Shown: in pieces, positions 16,090 through 23,550 of the stretch
How positions within the stretch are numbered: position 1 is the stretch's first letter
Layout: every line of letters starts with the position of its first letter
Assembly (NCBI GenBank): GCA_964344335.1
Contig: CAYFMW010000006.1
Coordinates: forward strand, 1 to 60,356
DNA length: 60,356 nucleotides
Reading direction: 5' to 3'
Source: RUG11894 sp964344335
Lineage (GTDB): Bacteria; Bacillota; Clostridia; Peptostreptococcales; Anaerovoracaceae
The notes under the pieces: model-generated
What the model was told of the DNA's origin: nothing
What the model saw: the letters and a program-made list of their open reading frames with translations, nothing else
Database searches by the model: none
Position numbers and translations under genes: made by a program

Positions 16090-16118
16090 ACATTAACACT
16101 CTAAAGCGCTGATGTCAA
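16090..16118 (-). promoter_or_regulatory. Promoter of the Tyr leader and ABC importer operon
   Basis: Consensus TTGACA on the minus strand (16118-16113), 17 bases, then TAATGT (16095-16090). Predicted start about 16083, leaving roughly 28 bases before the leader ATG. Confidence 0.6.
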
Positions 16119-16141
16119 GCCTAATATGCAATAATAGTCCT

Positions 16142-18259
16142 CTAGTCGGCCTTGTTGGCGTTGTAGATGAACTGTACAATCTGCGCGCGCAGGCAGGCCT
16201 TGTCGGGCGAGAAAGTAGTCGCTCCGGTGCCGGAGGTTATCTTCTTCTCTGTAGCCCAAACCACGGCATCCTTGTACCATGCATTGGTAGCGAGGTCGTT
16301 GAATACAGGCGCCTTGGTCTGAGCCGGCTTTCCGGCCTCGTTGAACAGGAACTGAACCGCCTGAGCCCTGGATACAGTTGCATCGGGGCTGAACTTATCG
16401 GCGCTCGTTCCCTGGGTTATGCCCTTCTCTACCGCCCAGGCAACGGCCTTTGCGTACCAGGCATCCTTGGCGACATCACTGAATGTAACTTCCGTTGTAG
16501 GCTCGGGCTTTCCTGCCGCGTTCCACATCAGGGTTACCATCTGAGCTCTGGTGCACTTATCATCGGGGCCGAACTTCCCTCCACCCTTTCCGGTGGTTAC
16601 GCCTTTATCGAAGGCCCAGGAAACCGCCGCATTGAAGTAATCGTCATCTTTGACATCATTAAATGTGACAATCTTGATTCTTCCCTGAGCTTCGGCATAT
16701 TCCTCACCTACCACTCCGCCGAGGGTGTCGATTATGTAGTTGATGAGTACCTGATTATCGACGAGCACTCCGTCGCGCAGGATATTGATATTCTTCGTGC
16801 CGAACATTGCATAACCGTCTCCGCAGGACTTGAGCATATAGTCGTGAGATGCAAGCTTGTAGGTCTTCGCGGGATTGATTGCAACTCCGCCGACCTTAAC
16901 ATCGCTGACCCTGCGCGTCCCGTCAACGGATACGAATTCCTTCTTGTCGTTGACCTTAACAGGTGAGGGAATCGACTTATTGATGGTATAAGTAAGTCCG
17001 GAAACCTGCAGGAATCCTCCGCTCTCGTTGGGGTTGCTCCTGGCTCCGTGCTCGAGCGCATCGAGTATCTGCTGACCTGTAACTTCTACGAGGCAGGCCA
17101 TATTGCCGAAGGGATGAACACTGATGATATTGTCGTAGGTTATATCGCCGGCTGCGATGTCCGCGCGGACTCCGCCTCCGTTGACGATGGCTACATCTGC
17201 TTCGAGCTGCGTTCTGTATGCGTCGGCGCAGAGGTCTCCGAGGTTGGTCTCCTTGTTTCTGACCGCCCTGCTGCCGTCGGGATTCTTGATCGTCAGCTTA
17301 ACCTTAGTTTTAGCAACAACCGTCTCGGCCAGCGCCTTAAACCTGTCGACGACTCCGCCGATGAAAGCCAGAACGCCTTCGTCAGCCTTAACATTTTCGC
17401 CCAGTTCCACATTCTCTCCGCTCACAGTGCCGTCGGCCTTTATTACGAGCTTGCCCGCATTCTTAAGCTTGGTGCCGGTCTGCTGCAGATATACATCCTT
17501 GCCGTCCTTGTTCTTTACATTCTCGCTAACCACGCTGTGGGAGTGTCCGTCTATTAAGGCGTCGATTCCGGTGGTATTTGCGATTACATTCTTGGAAGTC
17601 CAGGGCTCCGAGCTGGGATCGACTCCGAGGTGCGCGAGAGCTACAACATAGTCCGCGCCGGCCTTTCTTGCCGCATCTACAGCCTTCTGAACGGCAGCGT
17701 AGAGATCCTTACCCTCTCCGCCCTCGCAGAAACTGTATATATATTCGCCCTTTTCATTCTGGAAGAATGTCGGGGTTGACTTGGTGAAAGTCTCGGGGGT
17801 GCAGATGCCGACGATAGCAACCTTCTTGCCCTTGATCTCGAAAATCTTGTAGGCATCCAGAACCGGGTTCCCCGTCGCGAGCTCCGTAAAGTTGCAGCAT
17901 ACATAGGGGAAAGTTGCCTGCTTGTTTGCGATGTTCAGGAAATTATCCATTCCATAGTCAAACTCGTGGTTTCCGGGAACCGCAACATCGAACTTCAACT
18001 CGTTCATGATGTCCACGATGTAAGAGCCCTTCGAGAGGGTTCCGATGGTGCCTCCCTGGATGGCATCGCCCGCATCCACGAGCAGATCCGCCTCCTTGGC
18101 GAGAGTCGCTACTTTTTCGTAACCTTCGTATGCGCAATGAGTATCATTGACATGAATTATTACGATGTCTTCTCCTTCGCTTGCCGCAAAAATTGCTGTC
18201 ATTGAAGACAGCACCATTACGACCGTCAGAAGAAGGGAAAGAAATTTAGTTTTTCTCAT
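16142..18259 (-). CDS. SLH-anchored 5'-nucleotidase/2',3'-cyclic phosphodiesterase
   Basis: Surface enzyme that dephosphorylates extracellular nucleotides. 705 residues. Order: signal peptide (residues 1-25, ending IFAAS); calcineurin-like metallophosphoesterase domain with IIHVNDTHCAYEGY, DLLVDAGDAIQGG, VPGNHEFDYGMDN, VALAHLGVDP and DGHSHS; C-terminal 5'-nucleotidase domain with ETNLGDLCADAYR, ADVAIVNGGGVR and VHPFGNMA; then three SLH modules (about 530-705) with DDKCTRAQMVTLMWNAAG, DATVSRAQAVQFLFNEAG and DKACLRAQIVQFIYN. SLH modules bind pyruvylated secondary cell wall polymer, so the enzyme is held on the cell surface. Monocistronic, with a TATACT -10 and a start-site palindrome. With the nucleoside ABC genes (52556-56210) it could feed nucleoside salvage. 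Confidence 0.94.
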   Translation of the reverse strand: MRKTKFLSLLLTVVMVLSSMTAIFAASEGEDIVIIHVNDTHCAYEGYEKVATLAKEADLLVDAGDAIQGGTIGTLSKGSYIVDIMNELKFDVAVPGNHEFDYGMDNFLNIANKQATFPYVCCNFTELATGNPVLDAYKIFEIKGKKVAIVGICTPETFTKSTPTFFQNEKGEYIYSFCEGGEGKDLYAAVQKAVDAARKAGADYVVALAHLGVDPSSEPWTSKNVIANTTGIDALIDGHSHSVVSENVKNKDGKDVYLQQTGTKLKNAGKLVIKADGTVSGENVELGENVKADEGVLAFIGGVVDRFKALAETVVAKTKVKLTIKNPDGSRAVRNKETNLGDLCADAYRTQLEADVAIVNGGGVRADIAAGDITYDNIISVHPFGNMACLVEVTGQQILDALEHGARSNPNESGGFLQVSGLTYTINKSIPSPVKVNDKKEFVSVDGTRRVSDVKVGGVAINPAKTYKLASHDYMLKSCGDGYAMFGTKNINILRDGVLVDNQVLINYIIDTLGGVVGEEYAEAQGRIKIVTFNDVKDDDYFNAAVSWAFDKGVTTGKGGGKFGPDDKCTRAQMVTLMWNAAGKPEPTTEVTFSDVAKDAWYAKAVAWAVEKGITQGTSADKFSPDATVSRAQAVQFLFNEAGKPAQTKAPVFNDLATNAWYKDAVVWATEKKITSGTGATTFSPDKACLRAQIVQFIYNANKAD

Positions 18260-18300
18260 TTTGTCCTCCTTATAGAAATCTTTAATTTAAAGCAAAACAT

Positions 18301-18334
18301 TATGTGAAAACTCTTCACATACATAATTAGTATA
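18301..18334 (-). promoter_or_regulatory. Promoter -10 and palindromic operator of the nucleotidase gene
   Basis: The minus strand has TATACT (18334-18329) as a -10 box; no convincing -35. Immediately downstream, over the expected start site, TATGTGAA (18301-18308) and TTCACATA (18314-18321) form a perfect 8-bp inverted repeat with a five-base spacer. It could be a repressor site or an mRNA 5' hairpin. The half site TGTGA...TCACA recalls CRP/FNR sites but the spacing is 7, not 6. Confidence 0.45.
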
Positions 18335-18425
18335 CACTAAAAAAAGAGCCGATTAACCCATCTGACAAAAACTTTATCTGCATTTGAATTTGATTTGATA
18401 TTTCCTAAAAGAGTGACCCCACCTC

Positions 18426-19751
18426 CTATTGAGCCTCCCCCAGCAGACTGTCGCCGAAGTCGGAAAGAAAGATTGCAAGGGCCAGCATATCCGCGGCGCC
18501 CCCGGGCGAAAGATTCCTTTTTATACACTCTTCATCCATATCCTTGAGGGCACAAATTCTATCCTCCGGACCCATAATTTCTATTTCGGCAGCCCTTTCG
18601 CGCACATACTCAAGTCCCTCGGATCCTCCCCTATAGAGAAGATTGCTGTCGGAGAGTTCCTTCATTATCCCGCAGAGCGCGAGCAACTTGTCTCCCGTTT
18701 CAATTATGGTCCTTCGAGCCTTTAAGGCGCTCGGAAAGCCCTGCATGGCATGCTCCGCCGCTCCGCCGCTTCCATACTTTCTCTTCACAAGCTGTCCATG
18801 GCTTTCTTCGCCCGGCTCTGCTTCGCGGAATTTTTCCTCTACCAAACTTCTCGCTATTGTAATCGCAGCTTCGCCAGAAGCGAGTGCTCTCGCCAGAGCC
18901 GCTATGTAAACGGAAAACGCAAAGATAGCGCCCCTGTGCGTGTTCACTTCCCCGCAAGTCTCGAGCATAGCCGCTTCCGCTTCGACGCCGATGCGAGTCA
19001 GTTCTTCGATAGAAGCTTCGCCAATAAAAGATTTGTACGCAATCTCGCGAAAATACGGCTCAATCGCAGCCGAAGAAAGCTTTAACAAGGCGAGATCCAT
19101 ATCCGAATGAGCGCCGGAATTTGCAGCATCGACCAGCCCCGGCTTGGGCGTGAGCTCGGCTTCCTCGTCAATCGCGGCCCTCGCCGCGGCTGCCAGGCTG
19201 TCAGCAAGCCAATCAGCAATCAACTCATCCGTCGCCCGCCGCAGCTGCCCGAGATCGTGCGCTCTCGAAGGCGCGCAGTAATTCGCGGGTTTTCCGCAAA
19301 CTATGCAGGTTCTGGGAGTATTTCTGGAGAGCTTCAGCCCCTTCTCATCTATAATGTCGAGGTCGAAGAGCCTCGCCTCGGGCTCCGCCTCCTCCACATT
19401 TACGGCGATTTCCTTAAGACTGCGAGCTGATATGCCGTCGAACACTAAAAAAGCCTCGGGCCCGGTCGCAGCATAATAATATTCCGCATGCATCAAAGAG
19501 GGATACGAAGCGCTATCCGAACAACTGTCTTCGATATGCAAAAATGAGGCCCCGAGCACGGCGCGAAGCATCCTCCGCGCCCCGCTCTCAAAGAGCATAT
19601 CCACCGCAGGAGTTCGCTTTATGTCTCCCGGGATGTTCATGCACAAGCAAACCAAGGGTCTCTTATATTTTTCAAGTAACTCTCTCTGCCTCGCAACCCG
19701 CGCTTCCCTGCGCGCCAGAACTTGAGAGAGCTCAATTCTTTGCAAATTCAT
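18426..19751 (-). CDS. citXG: CitX-CitG fusion: citrate lyase prosthetic-group synthesis and transfer
   Basis: Makes the triphosphoribosyl-dephospho-CoA precursor (CitG) and transfers it to the acyl carrier subunit of citrate lyase (CitX). 441 residues in two parts: CitX (1 to about 175) with ELLEKYKRPLVCLCMNIPGD, RLFDLDIIDEKGLKLSR, RTCIVCGKPANYCAPSRAH; CitG (about 185-441) with ELTPKPGLVDAANSGAHSDM, TCGEVNTHRGAIFAF, LYRGGSEGLEYV and SPGGAADMLALAIFL. CitX-CitG fusions are known. No citrate lyase subunits (citDEF) or citC are in the window, so this accessory gene is unlinked from its target here. Separate from the nucleotidase downstream; the M20 gene ends 30 bases upstream of its start. Confidence 0.88.
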   Translation of the reverse strand: MNLQRIELSQVLARREARVARQRELLEKYKRPLVCLCMNIPGDIKRTPAVDMLFESGARRMLRAVLGASFLHIEDSCSDSASYPSLMHAEYYYAATGPEAFLVFDGISARSLKEIAVNVEEAEPEARLFDLDIIDEKGLKLSRNTPRTCIVCGKPANYCAPSRAHDLGQLRRATDELIADWLADSLAAAARAAIDEEAELTPKPGLVDAANSGAHSDMDLALLKLSSAAIEPYFREIAYKSFIGEASIEELTRIGVEAEAAMLETCGEVNTHRGAIFAFSVYIAALARALASGEAAITIARSLVEEKFREAEPGEESHGQLVKRKYGSGGAAEHAMQGFPSALKARRTIIETGDKLLALCGIMKELSDSNLLYRGGSEGLEYVRERAAEIEIMGPEDRICALKDMDEECIKRNLSPGGAADMLALAIFLSDFGDSLLGEAQ

Positions 19752-19781
19752 AAAGTTGACTGTAATAAAGTTCTCGTCGAC

Positions 19782-20912
19782 TTAAATATCGTTTATCAGT
19801 CCCATGTGGATATCCACCGCCGCATCGATTATATCGTCGTCGAAATCGAATTCCATCGAGTGCAGATGCGGCTTATCCTTCCCCATGCACATCATGTATA
19901 TGGTAGACGGGGTAAGTTTGGCAAAATGCCCGAAATCCTCGGAGCCTCTCTCCGCCTCGGGACGCTCTGCCGTAGGTATTCCGAGCTCTTCGCAGACCTT
20001 CAGCAGCTTACGGTTCATTGCGGGGTCGTTTACGGTCTCGGGGAACCTGTCACTGTAACTTATCTTGCATTCCAGACCGTACTCCTGCGCAAGCTCCTTC
20101 GCCTTTGCAACGAGTTTGCTCTCCAAGTCATCCATCTCTGCCTCTATGGCCGCCCTCAAGGTCACCTGAAACTTTCCCTTATTGGCCGCGATTCCGTAGG
20201 CGCCGTCCTCTCCGCTCTTCATGTAGATTACGGTAGCCATCACCAGATCTTCGTATTCGTCGCCGGCAGCCAGCTCGTCGCAGGCCAAAGCCAGCTTAGC
20301 GATAGCCTGTGAGGGGTTCTTCCCAAGCTCCGGCAGAGAGGCATGAGTCGAAACGCCTTTGTATTTTACGCAGACGCCCACGCTCGCGCAGTTCATAAGG
20401 CCGTCACGGTATTGAACCACACCCTTATCCTCGTCCGTGCTGCAATGCATACCGAAGAACTCGGCGATATTGTTATCTGTAATAAACCCCGTGCACTGAA
20501 TCGCTCCGGCGCCGTTCTCCTCGGAGGGTTGGAATATCATATACACATCCCTTTCGGCTCCGAACTCGTCCAGCTCCATAGCCAGCGCGCACATGGTTGC
20601 CGTATGCCCGTCGTGGCCGCATTTATGGCCGAGCCCGGGCTTGCAACTCCTGTAAGGCTTATCTATCTTGTCCTCTATCGGAAGCGCATCGACATCGCAG
20701 CGGAAACCTATCCGAGGCCTTTCAGGATGCTGACTGCGATAGATTCCGTATATATATACCCCCTTGTCCACCACTTCTATGCTCGGCGCATTTTCGGCCA
20801 AAAACTTTTGAATGCGCTCGTAGGTCGGCCTCTCCTCGCCGGAAAGATCGGGATTTTTGTGAAGTTCGTGCCTGAATTCTATTGCCTTCTTAAGATTTTC
20901 TTTGTTTCTCAT
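19782..20912 (-). CDS. M20D family amidohydrolase (N-acyl amino acid/hippurate hydrolase type)
   Basis: Zinc/manganese amidohydrolase that cleaves N-acylated amino acids or small amide substrates in the cytoplasm. 376 residues, normal length. Seen: ELHKNPDLSGEERPTYE, RCDVDALPIED, GLGHKCGHDGHTATMCALA (metal ligands Cys, His, His), MIFQPSEENGAGA (catalytic and ligand Glu), FGMHCSTDEDKG (the His often found here), the dimerisation lid CVKYKGVSTHAS, and RGSEDFGHFA near the C-terminus. No signal peptide. Exact substrate is not decided by sequence. Confidence 0.88.
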   Translation of the reverse strand: MRNKENLKKAIEFRHELHKNPDLSGEERPTYERIQKFLAENAPSIEVVDKGVYIYGIYRSQHPERPRIGFRCDVDALPIEDKIDKPYRSCKPGLGHKCGHDGHTATMCALAMELDEFGAERDVYMIFQPSEENGAGAIQCTGFITDNNIAEFFGMHCSTDEDKGVVQYRDGLMNCASVGVCVKYKGVSTHASLPELGKNPSQAIAKLALACDELAAGDEYEDLVMATVIYMKSGEDGAYGIAANKGKFQVTLRAAIEAEMDDLESKLVAKAKELAQEYGLECKISYSDRFPETVNDPAMNRKLLKVCEELGIPTAERPEAERGSEDFGHFAKLTPSTIYMMCMGKDKPHLHSMEFDFDDDIIDAAVDIHMGLINDI

Positions 20913-21057
20913 ATTCCACCTGCTTTCTTATGAAATCCTTTCTCCGGCCGCAGCCGGCTGCGATGAAATCCTACCTTTCGTAGACCTTCTCTCCGCCCTG
21001 AACTAAGAATTTCTTTGCGCGGAGCTTATGATTAAAAGCATAATATTTTTTTTAGTT

Positions 21058-21063
21058 TATAAT
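21058..21063 (+). promoter_or_regulatory. Candidate -10 box upstream of the lipid kinase
   Basis: TATAAT inside an A/T-rich stretch that includes a run of eight T. No good -35 at 16-18 bases. The 20913-21149 intergenic region also holds a repeated ATGAAATCCT (about 31 bases apart) and a small CCGGC/GCCGG hairpin between the copies. Confidence 0.3.
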
Positions 21064-21149
21064 ATTGCACTTGTATTTGCAAGGTGAAGGATGTAAGATG
21101 AATGTACTGAAAGTATTGAAAAATCAATCGTTTTCCAGAGGCAACCCCG

Positions 21150-22043
21150 ATGAAAAAAATGTTGTTCATTATCAATCCCGTCGCAGGCAGGCGAAATGCG
21201 AAGACGGCCATGTTCGATGTGGTAAAAGTATTCTGCGAGGAAAATTACGAAGTTACCAGCACCATAACGCTGTATAAGAATCACGGTAAGGAACTCGCAG
21301 CGAACGCCGCGGAAAGAGGACACGAGCTCGTAGTCTGCATAGGCGGAGACGGTACCCTCAACGAGGTCATAAGCGGCCTGATGACCACTCCCGACCCGCT
21401 CCCTCTGGGCTATATAGCCTCCGGCAGCACTAACGATTTTGCAAGAACTCTGGGCCTTAATCCCGTCCCCGCCAGAGCAGCCAGAAACATCATGTTAAAA
21501 AGACCCAGCAAACTGGATGTCGGCAGCTACGAAAACGGCGAGCGCTATTTCAGTTACATCGCGTCCTTCGGCGCATTCACGAGCACCTCTTACTCCACCC
21601 CTCAGGCCGCGAAGAACAACCTCGGTCACTTCGCATATGTACTCGAGGGCCTTAAGGATTTACCGAACATTAAGTCTTACAATGTGCAAGTAAAAGCGAA
21701 CGGCCTTGTATACGAAGACGAGTATATCTTCGGGGCCGTTACGAACTCGCGCTCCATGGGAGGAGTAATCAAACTCGAGGATGCCAAGGTGGACCTGAGC
21801 GACGGACTCTTCGAAGTTATGCTTCTCAAAACGCCCAAGGATGCTCTGGATATGACGGACATCCTTATAGCTCTCAGCAACGGCACCCCGGAAGACAGTC
21901 GAATGTTCGAATACTTCAAAGCCTCCGAATTAGAATTTCATATGCCGCGGGGGGTTCACTGGACGCTGGACGGAGAAAAAGCCCCTGCAAAGCGCGTGGT
22001 GCATATCGAAAATATCCCCCGGGCGATAACTATGTATATATAA
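21150..22043 (+). CDS. Diacylglycerol/lipid kinase family protein (DagK/YegS type)
   Basis: ATP-dependent phosphorylation of a membrane lipid, most often diacylglycerol. 297 residues. Seen: FIINPVAGRRNAKT (nucleotide site start), VVCIGGDGTLNEVISGLM (GGDGT motif), GYIASGSTNDFARTLGL (GSxNDxA motif), and the C-terminal beta-sandwich with NSRSMGGVIKLEDAKVDLSDGLFEV and HWTLDGEKAP. Membrane-associated by family, without membrane segments. Single gene between two minus-strand genes. Confidence 0.92.
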   Translation: MKKMLFIINPVAGRRNAKTAMFDVVKVFCEENYEVTSTITLYKNHGKELAANAAERGHELVVCIGGDGTLNEVISGLMTTPDPLPLGYIASGSTNDFARTLGLNPVPARAARNIMLKRPSKLDVGSYENGERYFSYIASFGAFTSTSYSTPQAAKNNLGHFAYVLEGLKDLPNIKSYNVQVKANGLVYEDEYIFGAVTNSRSMGGVIKLEDAKVDLSDGLFEVMLLKTPKDALDMTDILIALSNGTPEDSRMFEYFKASELEFHMPRGVHWTLDGEKAPAKRVVHIENIPRAITMYI

Positions 22044-22047
22044 AATC

Positions 22048-22079
22048 AGCGGCCACTCAAAATTGATTGGCCGCTTTAT
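22048..22079 (+). terminator. Terminator of the lipid kinase gene
   Basis: AGCGGCCA (22048-22055) pairs with TGGCCGCT (22068-22075), loop 12 bases, then TTTAT. The tail is short. It could serve the converging peptidase gene too. Confidence 0.55.
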
Positions 22080-22150
22080 AAATTCATTCTCTGAGAGATT
22101 CGCTGCATCCGAGGCTCTCTTTTATTTTGTCCTTTGCGGATTGAGCAGCA

Positions 22151-23539
22151 TCACAGCGCGACGAGAGCAATCATTGCATCGGCCATCACCTTGCAGTTGA
22201 AGAGCAGTTGCTCTATGCTCATATGCTCGTTCGCTACATGGGCGTTCGATTTCGACATATAGCCCTCCGGGCCGAAGGAAACTGCGTTCGGAAGCCTGCG
22301 GGCATAGGTGCCTCCACCTATATGCTTAGGCTTAAGATTAAGTCCGCTGCGCTCGTTAAAGACCCGAAGCAGGGTCTGAACAAGAGGGCTGTCATCGGGA
22401 ATGCAGAATCCCTGGCTGAATCCGAAATTCACGCACTGTGCGCCTATGGCGCCCATATGCTCCGACAGCGCCTCCTTCACCTGCTCCTTCTTTAAACTTA
22501 TAGGTATTCGAAGATCGTAGGTTATGCTGTAGCCCTTCTCGTCCCAATCCATTATACCGGCATTAAATGTGAGCCTCCCGGACTCGTCCTCGAGGTCCAG
22601 CCCGAAATTTTGCCCGTAATAATCCATGCCGAGCAACTTCGCAAGACCCCAAACCGCCTTCGCATCCTTTTCTTTAAGCGGAAGCATATCGAGCAACAGC
22701 AACATGCCCTGCAGCGCGTTTATGCCTTCATCGGGTAAAGAGGCATGAGCCGTCCTGCCGATCAGTGTAATTTTCGAGCCCTCTCCTTCGGATTCGGCTT
22801 TGAGCTTGCATCCGCTAAGCTCGCGGATTTTATCCGACAGAGCCTCAATCTTATCCGGCTTTATATACGGAACAAGGGCCACCGCGTCCCCGGGCACCGC
22901 ATTATGAACCGTCCCGGCTTTGAATTTTATGCCGGAATCGTATTCGCAGCGCCAGAGCGAAGTGCTTATGCTCTTCTCGGAGTTGGTAACCGGAAACTCT
23001 CCGTCCGGCGAAAAGCTCATCTCGGGGATGGGCCTGTGCTTCTTGTAGTATTCAAGACAGCGCATTCCGGTCTCTTCGTCGCAGCCGAGTATAATCTCTA
23101 CCTTCTTTTTGAGAGGAACTTTGCAATCGACAATAGCCTTGAGCGCGTACATCGCAGCGATCGCGGGACCCTTGTCGTCCAATGCACCCCTGCCGTAAAT
23201 CCTGCCGTCGAAAATTTCCCCGCCGTAGGGGTCGAAATCCCAGCCCGCGCCTTCCGGCACGACATCGAGATGGCAGAGTACACCTATAGACTTCTCGCCT
23301 TCACCTGCGCTCAGAACCCCCGCGTAACCGTCCACATTATCTGTCTTTAGGCCGAGCCTTTCTCCCATGCGAAGAGCCTCCTCCAGGCAGGCATATATAT
23401 CGGGACCGAAGGGTTTGCCCTCCTCGCTGAGCCCTTCATTTACGCTGCGCATGCGCAGCAAGGTCTGAAAATCCCTAATCATATCGTCCTTGAGCTCGTC
23501 TATGCGGTCATCCACTTTTTTCATAAGCTCTTTATCCAA
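22151..23539 (-). CDS. M20 family dipeptidase, PepV-like
   Basis: Cytosolic metallo-dipeptidase that finishes peptide breakdown. The frame is open to 23602, but the likely start is TTG at 23539: AGGGGG lies seven bases before it and the SLH gene ends 11 bases upstream; this gives 462 residues, close to PepV. An ATG at 23524 is possible but lacks a ribosome site. Seen: SIGVLCHLDVVPEGAGW (first His/Asp ligands), IYGRGALDDKGPAIAAM (bridging Asp), EIILGCDEETGM (catalytic Glu), SFSPDGEFPV and, near the end, GGTYARRLPNAVSFGPEG. Probably co-transcribed with the upstream SLH gene. It complements the oligopeptide importer at 30180-37067. Confidence 0.9.
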   Translation of the reverse strand: MDKELMKKVDDRIDELKDDMIRDFQTLLRMRSVNEGLSEEGKPFGPDIYACLEEALRMGERLGLKTDNVDGYAGVLSAGEGEKSIGVLCHLDVVPEGAGWDFDPYGGEIFDGRIYGRGALDDKGPAIAAMYALKAIVDCKVPLKKKVEIILGCDEETGMRCLEYYKKHRPIPEMSFSPDGEFPVTNSEKSISTSLWRCEYDSGIKFKAGTVHNAVPGDAVALVPYIKPDKIEALSDKIRELSGCKLKAESEGEGSKITLIGRTAHASLPDEGINALQGMLLLLDMLPLKEKDAKAVWGLAKLLGMDYYGQNFGLDLEDESGRLTFNAGIMDWDEKGYSITYDLRIPISLKKEQVKEALSEHMGAIGAQCVNFGFSQGFCIPDDSPLVQTLLRVFNERSGLNLKPKHIGGGTYARRLPNAVSFGPEGYMSKSNAHVANEHMSIEQLLFNCKVMADAMIALVAL

Positions 23540-23550
23540 TTGTATGCCCC

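Noticed and set aside
19722..20312. Long plus-strand open frames opposite citXG and the M20 gene
   Set aside because: No ribosome sites or domains; opposite well-supported genes.
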